Positions 34,328-42,730 of a stretch of 64,000 nucleotides of DNA are shown piece after piece. Source of the DNA: Bacillota bacterium (lineage in GTDB: Bacteria > Bacillota > Desulfotomaculia > Desulfotomaculales > VENG01). Location of the stretch: NCBI GenBank assembly GCA_009711705.1, contig VENG01000017.1:86617-150616 (forward strand), in the 5' to 3' direction. Under the pieces are notes generated by a model, which saw only the letters and a list, made by a program, of their open reading frames with translations, was not told where the DNA came from and did no database searches. Numbering within the stretch: position 1 is the first letter of the stretch; each line of letters begins with the position of its first letter. Made by a program: the position numbers and the translations under genes.

Positions 34328-35314
34328 ATGTACCAGACAATAATAGTAGGTATGGGCCCGGCAGGGCTTACAGCAGCGGTTTACGCAGCAAGAAAAAAGA
34401 TGAAGGTGCTTTTGTTGGGCAAGGAATACGGGGGCCAGGCCTCATGGACCAGTGAAATTGAAAATTACATGGGCTTTCAATATATAAGCGGCCCGGAGCT
34501 GATGAACCGTTTTGAAGAACATGTAAAAGAATACCGAGTGGAAAGAGAGCAGGCAGAAGTAGAGAAAGTCACGCAGTCCGGTGCTGTTTTCACTATTACG
34601 TGTAAGGATGGCACGGAATACCGGTCTCAAACAGTAATTATAGCTGCAGGAAAATCTCCGCGCAGGCTTGATGTGCCGGGAGAAAAACGTTTCACAGGGA
34701 GGGGAATAAGCTACTGCGCAGTGTGCGATGCCCCTCTTTTCGGAGGAAAGAAGGTAGCCGTGATCGGCGGGGGAAATTCGGCACTGGAGGCTGCCCATGA
34801 CTTAACAAACATAGCTGAACATGTTTATGTAGTATCCCTAGAGGAATGGACGGCCGACGAGGTTCTGGTGGATAAAGTAGAGAGTGCCGAAAACATGACC
34901 AAGTTGATAGGCTGGAATACCACCGGCATTGACGGTGAAACCATGGTTAAAGGGGTTACTTTGCAATCAGTCACTGACCCGTCACAGGAAAAGAAATTAG
35001 AAGTGGAAGGGGTGTTCATTGAAATAGGAACGATTCCTAACAGTGGAATAGTAAAAGGCCTGCTGGAAATGAATAAAAACAAGGAAGTTATTGTAAACTG
35101 TGATTGTACTACTTCTGTTCCGGGGGCTTTTGCAGCTGGAGACATAACAAACATCCCGGAAAAACAAATTATCGTTGCTGCCGGCGAAGGTGCCAAGGCC
35201 ACTCTTAGCGCGTACAAATACCTGTTAAGACTGGAGTCCGAGCCCAAAGCATATTTTCACCATATTGACAACACGGCTAATGAACACCAAAGGCAAGGAG
35301 TGCCGTTACATTAA
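34328..35314 (+). CDS. Thioredoxin-reductase-like flavoprotein with AhpF-type NAD site
   Basis: 328 aa. FAD motif IVGMGPAGLTAAVYAARK at the N-terminus; redox pair CAVC in GISYCAVCDAPLFGG (about residue 135); NAD fold VAVIGGGNSALEAAHDL. The NADPH-selecting HRR motif of TrxB is missing: the stretch reads HVYVVSLEEWTADEVLVDKV, which matches AhpF (KADQVLQDKL), an NADH-linked enzyme. C-terminal FAD segment GAFAAGDITNIPEKQI. Likely an NADH-dependent disulfide reductase for thioredoxin or a peroxiredoxin. Tail-to-tail overlap with the next gene by 4 nt. Confidence 0.88.
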   Translation: MYQTIIVGMGPAGLTAAVYAARKKMKVLLLGKEYGGQASWTSEIENYMGFQYISGPELMNRFEEHVKEYRVEREQAEVEKVTQSGAVFTITCKDGTEYRSQTVIIAAGKSPRRLDVPGEKRFTGRGISYCAVCDAPLFGGKKVAVIGGGNSALEAAHDLTNIAEHVYVVSLEEWTADEVLVDKVESAENMTKLIGWNTTGIDGETMVKGVTLQSVTDPSQEKKLEVEGVFIEIGTIPNSGIVKGLLEMNKNKEVIVNCDCTTSVPGAFAAGDITNIPEKQIIVAAGEGAKATLSAYKYLLRLESEPKAYFHHIDNTANEHQRQGVPLH

Positions 35315-35544
35315 TCAATATCATGTTCAATCTCCTCTAATATAACCCTAGCCTTTGCCAGGTCCTTCTCCCTTACAGCCACCTGTACCCCACCGATAAG
35401 AACAGGGGTATACATGGCGGAATGCTCGTGGTAAACAAAGGACTCAATACCTTCACTTTCCAATAGACCCCTGAAAATATGCGCTTCGTTTGCATTCAAA
35501 AAACTGGCCACCACCACCGGCCGGTTTTCCTTGTTATCCTTCAT
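35311..35544 (-). CDS. DUF2007 small protein (putative signal-transducing)
   Basis: About 77 aa. Pattern VVVASFLNANEAHIFRGLLE, GIESFVYHEHSAMY, VQVAVREKDLAKARVILEEI, the ferredoxin-like DUF2007 fold related to PII-type domains. Start is either ATG 35544 or 35553; both overlap the 3' end of the upstream phosphatase gene, so translation is probably coupled. Function unknown. Confidence 0.85.
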   Translation of the reverse strand: MKDNKENRPVVVASFLNANEAHIFRGLLESEGIESFVYHEHSAMYTPVLIGGVQVAVREKDLAKARVILEEIEHDID

Positions 35545-36355
35545 CACCCTCATCCTTCCATGCCAAACAGTCCAAGAATTCTTGATGTATCAAACCATTG
35601 GAGGCCACAATGTCTACATACTCATCAAGGTATAGTGACTGCCCGGCCAGGTTACTTACTTGGCCCCCGGCTTCTTCCACCAGCACCATCCCGGCGGCCA
35701 CGTCCCAGGGACGGAGAGATACCTCCCAAAAGCCTGTAAGCCTGCCGCAGGCCACGTAGGCCAATTCCAGGGCGGCGGAGCCCAGTGCCCGCAGGTTACT
35801 ACAGCTGTCAATTACCCTTTTTAAATTTACTTGATACAGGCGAGGGCGCTTTTTGATGTTGCCCGGATATCCGGTTACCAGTAAGCTGTGTTCCATGCAA
35901 CTAACGGAGTTATCCACGGTAAAAGGCCGGCCGTTTAATTTAGCACCGCCTCCGCGCACAGCTGTATAGGTTTCCTGCCGGAAGGGATCGTGAATAACGC
36001 CTAGGACAGGCACCCCTTGGTGGGCCATGGCGATAGAAACACAACAAAACTGCAGCCCAAATACAAAGTTGGTGGTGCCGTCAAGGGGGTCCACATACCA
36101 GGTTAAGATATCGGCAGGCACAAGCGGCCTGTCTCCCTGCTTTTCTTCCCCTACTATGGAATGGGCAGGAAAATGGGAACTAATAGCCTGTAATATTATT
36201 TCCTCCGCCTGCCGGTCCACCTCTGTTACCAGGTCTGATACGCAAGATTTGCTTTCAGTAACCGTATGGCAGCTTATTTTATCTTTGATTAGGTGCCCGG
36301 CTTCTTGGGCAGCACGCACTGCTACCTGCAATTCATCCTGATACCGGTATACCAT
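35534..36355 (-). CDS. Inositol monophosphatase family protein (SuhB-like)
   Basis: 273 aa from ATG 36355 (GGTGGTGAC upstream); a longer frame to 36451 crosses the proA terminator region and is rejected. Mg-dependent phosphatase motifs: GEEKQG (Glu ligand), WYVDPLDGTTNFVFGLQ (Asp ligands, about residue 90) and SLRPWDVAAGMVLVEEAGG (about 215). Substrate may be inositol-1-phosphate, fructose-1,6-bisphosphate or PAP; sequence alone does not decide. Confidence 0.93.
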   Translation of the reverse strand: MVYRYQDELQVAVRAAQEAGHLIKDKISCHTVTESKSCVSDLVTEVDRQAEEIILQAISSHFPAHSIVGEEKQGDRPLVPADILTWYVDPLDGTTNFVFGLQFCCVSIAMAHQGVPVLGVIHDPFRQETYTAVRGGGAKLNGRPFTVDNSVSCMEHSLLVTGYPGNIKKRPRLYQVNLKRVIDSCSNLRALGSAALELAYVACGRLTGFWEVSLRPWDVAAGMVLVEEAGGQVSNLAGQSLYLDEYVDIVASNGLIHQEFLDCLAWKDEGDEG

Positions 36356-36377
36356 TGTGTCACCACCTGTTCTGTTT

Positions 36378-36416
36378 AATAAAAGCACACCGGCAATTTG
36401 CCGTTGTGCTTTTATT
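36378..36416 (-). terminator. Terminator of the proB-proA unit
   Basis: 18-bp stem with one mismatch, AATAAAAGCACA.CGGCA / TGCCG.TGTGCTTTTATT, 4 nt past the proA stop, with a T-rich 3' arm. The symmetry allows it to work in both directions. Confidence 0.88.
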
Positions 36417-36419
36417 GGT

Positions 36420-37673
36420 TTACTCTCGAACTTGTCCTTCCCCGAAGACAATATACTTAATGGTAGTAAGTTCCTTTAACCCCATCGGGCCGCGAGCGTG
36501 TAGTTTCTGCGTACTAATGCCGATCTCGGCCCCAAAACCGAACATGCCGCCGTCTGTGAAACGGGTGGAGGCATTAATATATACCGCCGCAGCGTCAACT
36601 TCCCGCTGAAACCTGCGCCCTTTAGGATAACTGTCAGTAACAATACATTCTGAATGCCCGGTACCGTATTTATAAATGTGGTCCATGGCTTCATCAATAT
36701 CGTCAACTACTTTAACAGCTATAATAAAATCCAGGAATTCAGCGGCGTAATCATCTTCAGTGGCGGGATTCACCCAGGAAACAATTTTACGAGTCTCTTC
36801 GCACCCGCGAACTTCCACACCACTTTCCTTAAGTCGCTGCAATGTTCCCGGCAAAAAATCGGCAGCAACATCTCTATGCACGAGTAAAGACTCTATGGCA
36901 TTACATACCCCGGGACGCTGGCATTTGGCATTAATTGTTATATTCTGTGCCATGTCCAGATTTGCCTCACTGTCCACATACACATGGCAGTTCCCTACCC
37001 CGGTTTCAATCACCGGCACGGTGGCATTTTGCACCACAGTTTGGATTAGGCCTGCTCCGCCCCTGGGAATAAGAACATCCAGATATTGATTTAATTTTAA
37101 CATTACATTCACCGCTGCACGATCAGTGTTCTCAATAAGCTGAACAGCACCTTCCGGTATGCCTGCAGTTTGAGCAGCACCGGCAATTACCCGCGCCACG
37201 GCACAGTTAGAGTTAACTGCTTCCGACCCTCCCCGTAGAACAACGGCATTGCCTGATTTCAGGCAAAGGCCGGCAGCATCCACAGTTACATTGGGCCTGG
37301 CCTCATAAATAATGCCAACAACTCCCATGGGTACCCGAATACGCCCCACTTGTAAACCATTGGGCCTTGTCCACATAGCATCCATTTCCCCCACCGGGTC
37401 GGCAAGCGAACTGAGCATCTCCAGTCCCCGGGCCATATCTTCCACCCGGTCTCTTGTGAGCAGCAACCTGTCGATAAGGGATCTGGAAAGACCCTTTTCC
37501 CGACCTGCCTCTACGTCCTTGGTGTTTTCTTCCAATATGTATTCACATTGCTTGCGCAGGGCACCGGCCATAGCCAATAAAGCATTATTCTTTACATCAG
37601 TGGGAATATAAGCTAACTTTCTGGCTGCTTCCTTGGCTGCTTTGGCTTTTGCAGTTATTTCTTTTTCCATCAC
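36420..37673 (-). CDS. proA: Glutamate-5-semialdehyde dehydrogenase (gamma-glutamyl phosphate reductase)
   Basis: NADPH-dependent second step of proline synthesis. 417 aa, usual size. Aldehyde-dehydrogenase-like fold with VGIIYEARPNVTVDAAGLCL, VVLRGGSEAVNSNCAV, GGAGLIQTVVQNATVPVIET, catalytic Cys in CQRPGVCNAIESLLV (about residue 255), and FTDGGMFGFGAEIGISTQKLH. 11 nt behind proB. The proA-proB-obgE run is conserved in Peptococcaceae-type genomes. Confidence 0.97.
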   Translation of the reverse strand: MMEKEITAKAKAAKEAARKLAYIPTDVKNNALLAMAGALRKQCEYILEENTKDVEAGREKGLSRSLIDRLLLTRDRVEDMARGLEMLSSLADPVGEMDAMWTRPNGLQVGRIRVPMGVVGIIYEARPNVTVDAAGLCLKSGNAVVLRGGSEAVNSNCAVARVIAGAAQTAGIPEGAVQLIENTDRAAVNVMLKLNQYLDVLIPRGGAGLIQTVVQNATVPVIETGVGNCHVYVDSEANLDMAQNITINAKCQRPGVCNAIESLLVHRDVAADFLPGTLQRLKESGVEVRGCEETRKIVSWVNPATEDDYAAEFLDFIIAVKVVDDIDEAMDHIYKYGTGHSECIVTDSYPKGRRFQREVDAAAVYINASTRFTDGGMFGFGAEIGISTQKLHARGPMGLKELTTIKYIVFGEGQVRE

Positions 37674-37684
37674 ATTATCCCTCC

Positions 37685-38809
37685 CTATATATCCAGCACC
37701 AGGTTATTGCGATGTATTATCTCATCAAAGTCTTTATATCCCAGCACACGTGCTATTTCACCGGTATGTAAACCTTTTATGGCATCTACTTCCAGGGCCG
37801 AATAATTGACAATACCCCTGGCAATCTCCCGGTTTTCAAATAACACACGCACCGAATTGCCTATGCCGAATTCACCTTCCACCCCTGTTACACCGGACGG
37901 TAGAAGACTTTTTCCATTCTCCATCATAGCCCGTGCAGCACCCTGGTCGACATGTATTTGCCCTTGGACGGCCGAGCCATAGGCTATCCAACGTTTTTTA
38001 TTTCTGAGCCTTACCGAGGGCCAAAAAGCCGTTCCCACCATTTCTCCGGCCAAAATTCTGCGTAGCACATCATCTTCGCCAGCACGGGCAATTACGGTTA
38101 CCATACCTGAATGCATGGCCATCCTGGCCGCATGAATTTTAGTGGCCATACCCCCGGTACCACGCTCTGTGCCTACCCCTCCGGCCAAATTCTCAATCTC
38201 CGGTGTAATCTCGGTAACATGGTGTATTAAACGGGCTCCCCCGTCTATTTTGGGGTTTCCTGTGTACAAGCCGTCAATATCGGAAAGTAAGATCAATAAA
38301 TCAGCGTCCAGCAGACCGGCTACCAGAGCTGCCAGATTATCGTTATCACCTAATTTGATTTCCTCAACCGCTATAGTATCGTTTTCGTTAATTACCGGGA
38401 TTACTCCCATCTGTAAAAGGGCCAGGAGCGTATTACGGGCATTCAAAAAACGTCTCCGGTCTGCAAAATCTTCCCCGGTGAGAAGTACCTGTCCCACCGT
38501 CATACCATACTCAGAGAAAAACTTTTCATACATGTGCAAAAGCAGGCCCTGGCCGATAGCGGCCACCGCCTGTTTTTCCGGTATGGTACGGGGTCGTCGG
38601 GGGAGTCCCAGCTTTCCTACTCCGGCCCCTATAGCCCCGGAACTCACCAAAACAACTTCTAATCCTTGGTTATATAAGTCCGTGAGCTGCCTGGCCAGTT
38701 TTTCAAGCTGAGAAAGGTTAAGTCTCCCGGTATCGTGAGTGATGGAACTGGTTCCTACCTTAACAACCAGTCGCCTTACTTCTGATAAATCTCTTTTCTC
38801 CACTGTCAT
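37685..38809 (-). CDS. proB: Glutamate 5-kinase
   Basis: First, proline-inhibited step of proline synthesis. 374 aa: amino-acid kinase domain (1-255) with VVKVGTSSIT, VSSGAIGAG, NENDTIAVEEIKLGDNDNL and GTGGMATKIHAA; C-terminal PUA domain (about 280-360) with IHVDQGAARAMMENGKSLLP and EVDAIKGLHTGEIARVLGY. ATG 38809, GGAG 10 nt upstream. Confidence 0.97.
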   Translation of the reverse strand: MTVEKRDLSEVRRLVVKVGTSSITHDTGRLNLSQLEKLARQLTDLYNQGLEVVLVSSGAIGAGVGKLGLPRRPRTIPEKQAVAAIGQGLLLHMYEKFFSEYGMTVGQVLLTGEDFADRRRFLNARNTLLALLQMGVIPVINENDTIAVEEIKLGDNDNLAALVAGLLDADLLILLSDIDGLYTGNPKIDGGARLIHHVTEITPEIENLAGGVGTERGTGGMATKIHAARMAMHSGMVTVIARAGEDDVLRRILAGEMVGTAFWPSVRLRNKKRWIAYGSAVQGQIHVDQGAARAMMENGKSLLPSGVTGVEGEFGIGNSVRVLFENREIARGIVNYSALEVDAIKGLHTGEIARVLGYKDFDEIIHRNNLVLDI

Positions 38810-38909
38810 TACTAAAATACTCCAATTGTTTAGACTGTTTCATTAATATAACATAATTTACCCTGTTTTTCCACACGTTCTGTGTTCGCAAAAAGTGGCG
38901 CCATATCAC

Positions 38910-40181
38910 TTATCGCTCTACAAAATCAAATTCCAAATCCCCAATTCTTATGGCACAGCCTTCTGTTGCCCCCGCCCGGCGAAGAGCATCTTCCAGGCCC
39001 ATAACCTTCATGATCCGCTGTAGGCGGTAGACAGCTTCCTCGTTTTCCATGTTGGTCATAGCCACATGTTTTTCTATTTCCTTTCCCCGTACTACAAACA
39101 CGCCGTCTTCCTGCTCGATGGTAAACCTGGGCTGGTACCGGTGGATAACCTCTTTTTCCGCTTCCACCTCTGCGGCGGGAGGCTCATCCGGCAATTCTTG
39201 CAGCATTTCTGCCATCTTCCGTACCAAAGTGTCAAGCCCGTCACCTGTCACCGCGGATACCGGGAATAACTCGTAGCTCCCTTTCAACTCTTCTCGCAGC
39301 AAATGTAAATTGTCTTCGGCCCCGCTAATATCAGTTTTATTGGCAGCAACCACCTGGGGTCTTTTTGCCAGCTCAGGACTATAGCGCCGGAGTTCATTAT
39401 TGATTTTCACAAAGTCATCCAACGGATCTCTTCCCTCACTGCCCGAAACATCAATTACATGCACCAACAGCCGGGTACGCTCGGTATGACGCAAAAACCT
39501 GTGACCCAGGCCGGCTCCAGTGTGGGCTCCTTCTATTAAGCCCGGCACATCAGCCACAACGAAACTGAAATCACCGCTTTTGACTACCCCCAGGTTGGGG
39601 TGCAGCGTGGTAAAATGATAATCAGCTATTTTGGGCTTAGCAGCAGAAATGTGTGAAATAATAGTGGACTTACCCACATTCGGAAATCCTATCAGAGCTA
39701 TATCTGCAAGCAGCTTTAGCTCTAATTCCAACTGGCGTTCAACCCCGGGCTCGCCGTTTTCAGCTATATAGGGTGCTTTATTCTTGGCCGAAGCAAATCT
39801 GGCATTTCCCCTTCCACCACGGCCCCCGGCAGCCACTATTACTTCCTGCCCGTCTTCCACCAGGTCAGCCAATAATTCGCCTGTAGCTGCATCTTTAATC
39901 AAGGTGCCTTTGGGAACTCCAATGATTAAATTCTCACCTGAACGCCCATGCATACCCTTTCCCTGGCCGTGCTGGCCACGGTCACCTGTATAATGGCGTT
40001 TGTATTTAAAGTCAACCAATGTACGCAGGCTCTCGTCAGCTCGAAGAATTACGCTGCCTCCCCTGCCTCCGTCACCGCCCGAAGGACCGCCTTCGGGCAC
40101 ATATTTTTCACGGCGAAAGGCCACGCACCCGTTTCCACCGTCGCCACCCTTAATATTTATTTTCGCATGATCATAAAACAT
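38910..40181 (-). CDS. obgE: GTPase ObgE/CgtA
   Basis: Ribosome-assembly and stress GTPase; in Bacillus also required for sporulation. About 423 aa from ATG 40181 (GAGGA 5 nt upstream) giving MFYDHAKINIKGGDGGNG. Three domains: glycine-rich Obg fold (1-158), G domain (159-330; GFPNVGKST, DVPGL, NKTD), and the OCT C-terminal domain (about 345-423). Next to spo0B as in Bacillus. Confidence 0.97.
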   Translation of the reverse strand: MFYDHAKINIKGGDGGNGCVAFRREKYVPEGGPSGGDGGRGGSVILRADESLRTLVDFKYKRHYTGDRGQHGQGKGMHGRSGENLIIGVPKGTLIKDAATGELLADLVEDGQEVIVAAGGRGGRGNARFASAKNKAPYIAENGEPGVERQLELELKLLADIALIGFPNVGKSTIISHISAAKPKIADYHFTTLHPNLGVVKSGDFSFVVADVPGLIEGAHTGAGLGHRFLRHTERTRLLVHVIDVSGSEGRDPLDDFVKINNELRRYSPELAKRPQVVAANKTDISGAEDNLHLLREELKGSYELFPVSAVTGDGLDTLVRKMAEMLQELPDEPPAAEVEAEKEVIHRYQPRFTIEQEDGVFVVRGKEIEKHVAMTNMENEEAVYRLQRIMKVMGLEDALRRAGATEGCAIRIGDLEFDFVER

Positions 40182-40330
40182 ATAATTCCTCACCTTTTCA
40201 TCACGTTAGAAAAATTTTTTCAAGAAAATACCCGGTATATATGGGATTTTTGCATGCGTTCTTTTTCTGAAAGTGGTTGGCCCCAAAGTACGACCCAAGA
40301 GGTTTTATTTTCGGAAATAAATTTTCATTC

Positions 40331-40363
40331 TAGTTTGTGTATATGGTTCATGTGAGTTTTGAC
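40331..40363. repeat. 33-bp repeat piece at the 3' end of spo0B
   Basis: TAGTTTGTGTATATGGTTC... through GAGTTTTGAC is identical, base for base, to 29915-29947 at the start of dispersed element copy A. It includes the stop codon and the last four codons of spo0B. The rest of the element is absent here. Confidence 0.9.
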
Positions 40364-40926
40364 AAGAGTATCTCCAACGTACATATGCTGGATTCCTTAT
40401 CCATTGCCCGGTTAAGCTGACCTCCGTACTCTGACAGCTGCTCATTTATTGTGTCCAGGGCTGCATTCATTGCTTCATACCCGGGTGCTACCTTAAAACT
40501 CAGTGTACAAACGCAGTTTTCCCCTTTATCACATATATCAATCACAACACGCGGACTGTTTTCCATAGACTCGTTATCATTCTCATGATCTAAAGACCGA
40601 AAAATCTGGTCAAGACAATCATATACAGCTTGTCCAGCCACCGGACCCGGCACCGAACACCCATTTAAGTCTGACTGAACATTATATTGCGTTCGTGCTT
40701 CAACGCCCGCTGCCATCTCCTCACCAAGCAGAAAAGCTGCTGCTATTTCCGGCACCTTTAGATGGACCACTTCACTCAATCTCTGCAAATTCCAGGTCAC
40801 TTCCCGTATGTACTCTCCTGCCCGCTCCTTTTTATCAAGTTGCAGATAACCGGATATAACCTGAAGGTGATTTAAAAAATCATGCCGCATTACAGCGACT
40901 ACTTTCAACATGTCTTCAGCTCTCAA
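40348..40926 (-). CDS. spo0B: Spo0B-like sporulation phosphotransferase
   Basis: 192 aa. Spo0B relays phosphate from Spo0F to Spo0A. The N-terminal helical hairpin has the phospho-His segment VMRHDFLNHLQVISGYLQL (about residues 12-30), typical for the SPOB alpha domain; the C-terminal half is a degenerate HATPase fold without clear ATP-binding boxes. TTG start with AGGAGG 8 nt upstream. Identification rests on the H-box and on the conserved place between rpmA and obg. The last residues (SKLT) come from inserted repeat DNA. Confidence 0.85.
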   Translation of the reverse strand: MRAEDMLKVVAVMRHDFLNHLQVISGYLQLDKKERAGEYIREVTWNLQRLSEVVHLKVPEIAAAFLLGEEMAAGVEARTQYNVQSDLNGCSVPGPVAGQAVYDCLDQIFRSLDHENDNESMENSPRVVIDICDKGENCVCTLSFKVAPGYEAMNAALDTINEQLSEYGGQLNRAMDKESSICTLEILLSKLT

Positions 40927-40976
40927 GAAATGCCCCTCCTTTTAAAAACCAGCAAAATTCCCAACGGGCACCAAAA

Positions 40977-41009
40977 AGGCACGCGAATATATTTTCTTAA
41001 CGCGTGCCT
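40977..41009 (-). terminator. Terminator after rpmA (distal of two)
   Basis: Minus strand AGGCACGCG-N15-CGCGTGCCT followed by TTTTTGG. With the proximal hairpin at 41066-41088 it makes a tandem terminator separating rplU-rpmA from spo0B-obgE. Confidence 0.88.
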
Positions 41010-41065
41010 CTAAATGCTTTAACTTTGACCTTGCCACATAATTCCACTAGTGTTTAAGTTTAAAG

Positions 41066-41088
41066 AAAGCCAGCTTGAAGCTGGCTTT
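41066..41088 (-). terminator. Terminator after rpmA (proximal)
   Basis: AAAGCCAGC-TTGAA-GCTGGCTTT, 13 nt after the rpmA stop; on the minus strand followed by CTTTAAAC, on the plus strand by TT. Confidence 0.78.
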
Positions 41089-41100
41089 TTAACTCTAACT

Positions 41101-41376
41101 TTAACCGGAAACCACTAATTCTTCAACCTCTTTTATATTAACTATGGTTTTACTTTTGCCTTTCTTGACAAATGTCACCAGGCCATCAACCTTGGCAAAA
41201 AGGGTATCGTCTCCACCTTTACCTACATTACGACCGGGGTGGATCTTAGTGCCACGCTGGCGTACCAAGATGCTACCGGCAGATACCATTTGACCGTCTT
41301 GACGTTTAACCCCTAAAAACTTAGGATTAGAATCACGACCGTTCCTGGAACTACCTACTCCCTTCTTATGCGCCAT
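41101..41376 (-). CDS. rpmA: 50S ribosomal protein L27
   Basis: 91 aa, [20 protein letters not shown] at the start and [19 protein letters not shown]. The mature L27 N-terminus is encoded directly: there is no cleavable extension of the kind many Firmicutes have (which Prp removes), and no prp gene lies between rplU and rpmA (47-nt gap). ATG behind AGGAGGTGAGG. Confidence 0.98.
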   Translation of the reverse strand: MAHKKGVGSSRNGRDSNPKFLGVKRQDGQMVSAGSILVRQRGTKIHPGRNVGKGGDDTLFAKVDGLVTFVKKGKSKTIVNIKEVEELVVSG

Positions 41377-41423
41377 GTCCTCACCTCCTGTTCAAAAGCC
41401 GGTTTTATCTATTCTTTAATTTT

Positions 41424-41735
41424 CTATGCTTCAATTTTTTCTACTTCAATTTCGCTGAACGGCTGCCGATGACCTTTTTTGCGACGGTAATTTTTCTTAG
41501 CCTTGTATTTAAATACAATAATCTTTTTACCCCTACCGTGACGCTTAACTTTAAATTTAACCTTGGCTCCTTCAACAACCGGCGAGCCAACGGTCAATTG
41601 CCCGTCCTTGCTTACCGCCAAAACCCTGTCAATTTCAATTGATTCACCTGGCTCATTATCCAGCATTTCCACAAACAGGGTATCGCCCTCGGAAACCCGG
41701 TATTGTTTACCACCGGTTTCAATGATTGCATACAT
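41424..41735 (-). CDS. rplU: 50S ribosomal protein L21
   Basis: 103 aa from ATG 41735 (AAGGGGG upstream). [20 protein letters not shown] at the start; ends with the [16 protein letters not shown] signature. Binds 23S rRNA with L20. First gene of rplU-rpmA. Confidence 0.98.
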   Translation of the reverse strand: MYAIIETGGKQYRVSEGDTLFVEMLDNEPGESIEIDRVLAVSKDGQLTVGSPVVEGAKVKFKVKRHGRGKKIIVFKYKAKKNYRRKKGHRQPFSEIEVEKIEA

Positions 41736-41872
41736 ACCCACTAACCCCCTTTTTGATTAGGACTCGCCGGAAGCAGGTAGGATTATCCCTTTACATAACC
41801 CGTTCCGAGCGGTTTCGTGGGAATTAATAACCCACACTAGCCTATTTTACCTTTATCAGTACCGAGTGTCAA
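41736..41872 (-). promoter_or_regulatory. SigA promoter and 5' leader of rplU
   Basis: Minus strand TTGACA (41867-41872), 17-bp spacer, TAAAAT (41844-41849). A leader of about 100 nt follows before rplU, with local complementarity (GTGGGTTATTAATTCCCAC at about 41817-41835). Position and size fit the autoregulatory L21 leader family of Firmicutes; I could not verify the conserved fold. Confidence 0.7.
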
Positions 41873-41876
41873 TCAT

Positions 41877-42683
41877 TTATAGCAATTCATTTAAGCTACC
41901 ACTTCTAAGCCCTTCTAAATCCAGGGTAACATAATGAAAACCCAAAGTTTGCAGCCCTTTAACTATGGCAGCAGCAGTTTCCTGTTCCATTAAATCCTTA
42001 AATTTACCCCGGGGCACTTCAACCCGCACCAATTCGCCATGATGCCTTAGACGGACATCCTCGCACCCCATATTATACAGTAATTCCTCACCTTTTTCTA
42101 TTTGAGAGAGCTTTTGCACTGTTATGGCTTGATTGTAAGGAATACGAGAACAGAGACAGGGAGACGACGGCTTGTCCCAAACTGAAAGTCCTTTCTGCCG
42201 GGATAAATGGCGAATATCTTCCTTGCTTAGTCCCAGATCCTGCAGGGGGCTTTTTATTCCCATCTCTGCGGTAGCCTGCATGCCGGGACGGAAATCATTC
42301 AAGTCATCGGCATTGGCACCGTCCATAACCGTGACAATACCCATTTCAGCAGCCATTTCCTTTAGTCTGCTCATCATTATTAGTTTACAAATATAACAGC
42401 GCTCGGGTGGGTTGGCCATAAACTCCTCATTTTCAAGCAGTGATTCATTCCGTAAAAGCTGGTGTTTAACATTGAGATAAACGGCTAACTCTTGGGCCTG
42501 ATCTATATCTCTACGCGAGTGAATGCAAGAATCGAAGGTTACGGCCAAAACACTTGCGCCTAAAAGTTGTTGTGCCATATAAAGTAGGAATGTGCTGTCC
42601 ACGCCCCCGGAAAAAGCTACAATGGCACTGTCAATTTTCTTTAGCGACACCTTTAGTTTGGTAAGTTTCTCTTCCGGCGTCAA
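41877..42683 (-). CDS. larE: LarE-like ATP-dependent sacrificial sulfur transferase
   Basis: PP-loop protein (about 268 aa) that in the lactate-racemase pathway donates sulfur to the nickel-pincer cofactor precursor. Visible: IVAFSGGVDSTFLLY (PP-loop), CYICK, DGANADDLNDFRPGM, and SSPCLCSRIPYNQAI, with Cys in the sacrificial or cluster position. The CLC and CYIC cysteines leave open a cluster-bearing, catalytic LarE type. larA, larB and larC are not in the window, so its client is unknown. Start uncertain: TTG 42683 (GGGGGTG upstream) or TTG 42704. Confidence 0.85.
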   Translation of the reverse strand: MTPEEKLTKLKVSLKKIDSAIVAFSGGVDSTFLLYMAQQLLGASVLAVTFDSCIHSRRDIDQAQELAVYLNVKHQLLRNESLLENEEFMANPPERCYICKLIMMSRLKEMAAEMGIVTVMDGANADDLNDFRPGMQATAEMGIKSPLQDLGLSKEDIRHLSRQKGLSVWDKPSSPCLCSRIPYNQAITVQKLSQIEKGEELLYNMGCEDVRLRHHGELVRVEVPRGKFKDLMEQETAAAIVKGLQTLGFHYVTLDLEGLRSGSLNELL

Positions 42684-42730
42684 GGAAACACCCCCGGGTC
42701 TCAAAAAGAAGTCAATGATTGAACCCGGTC

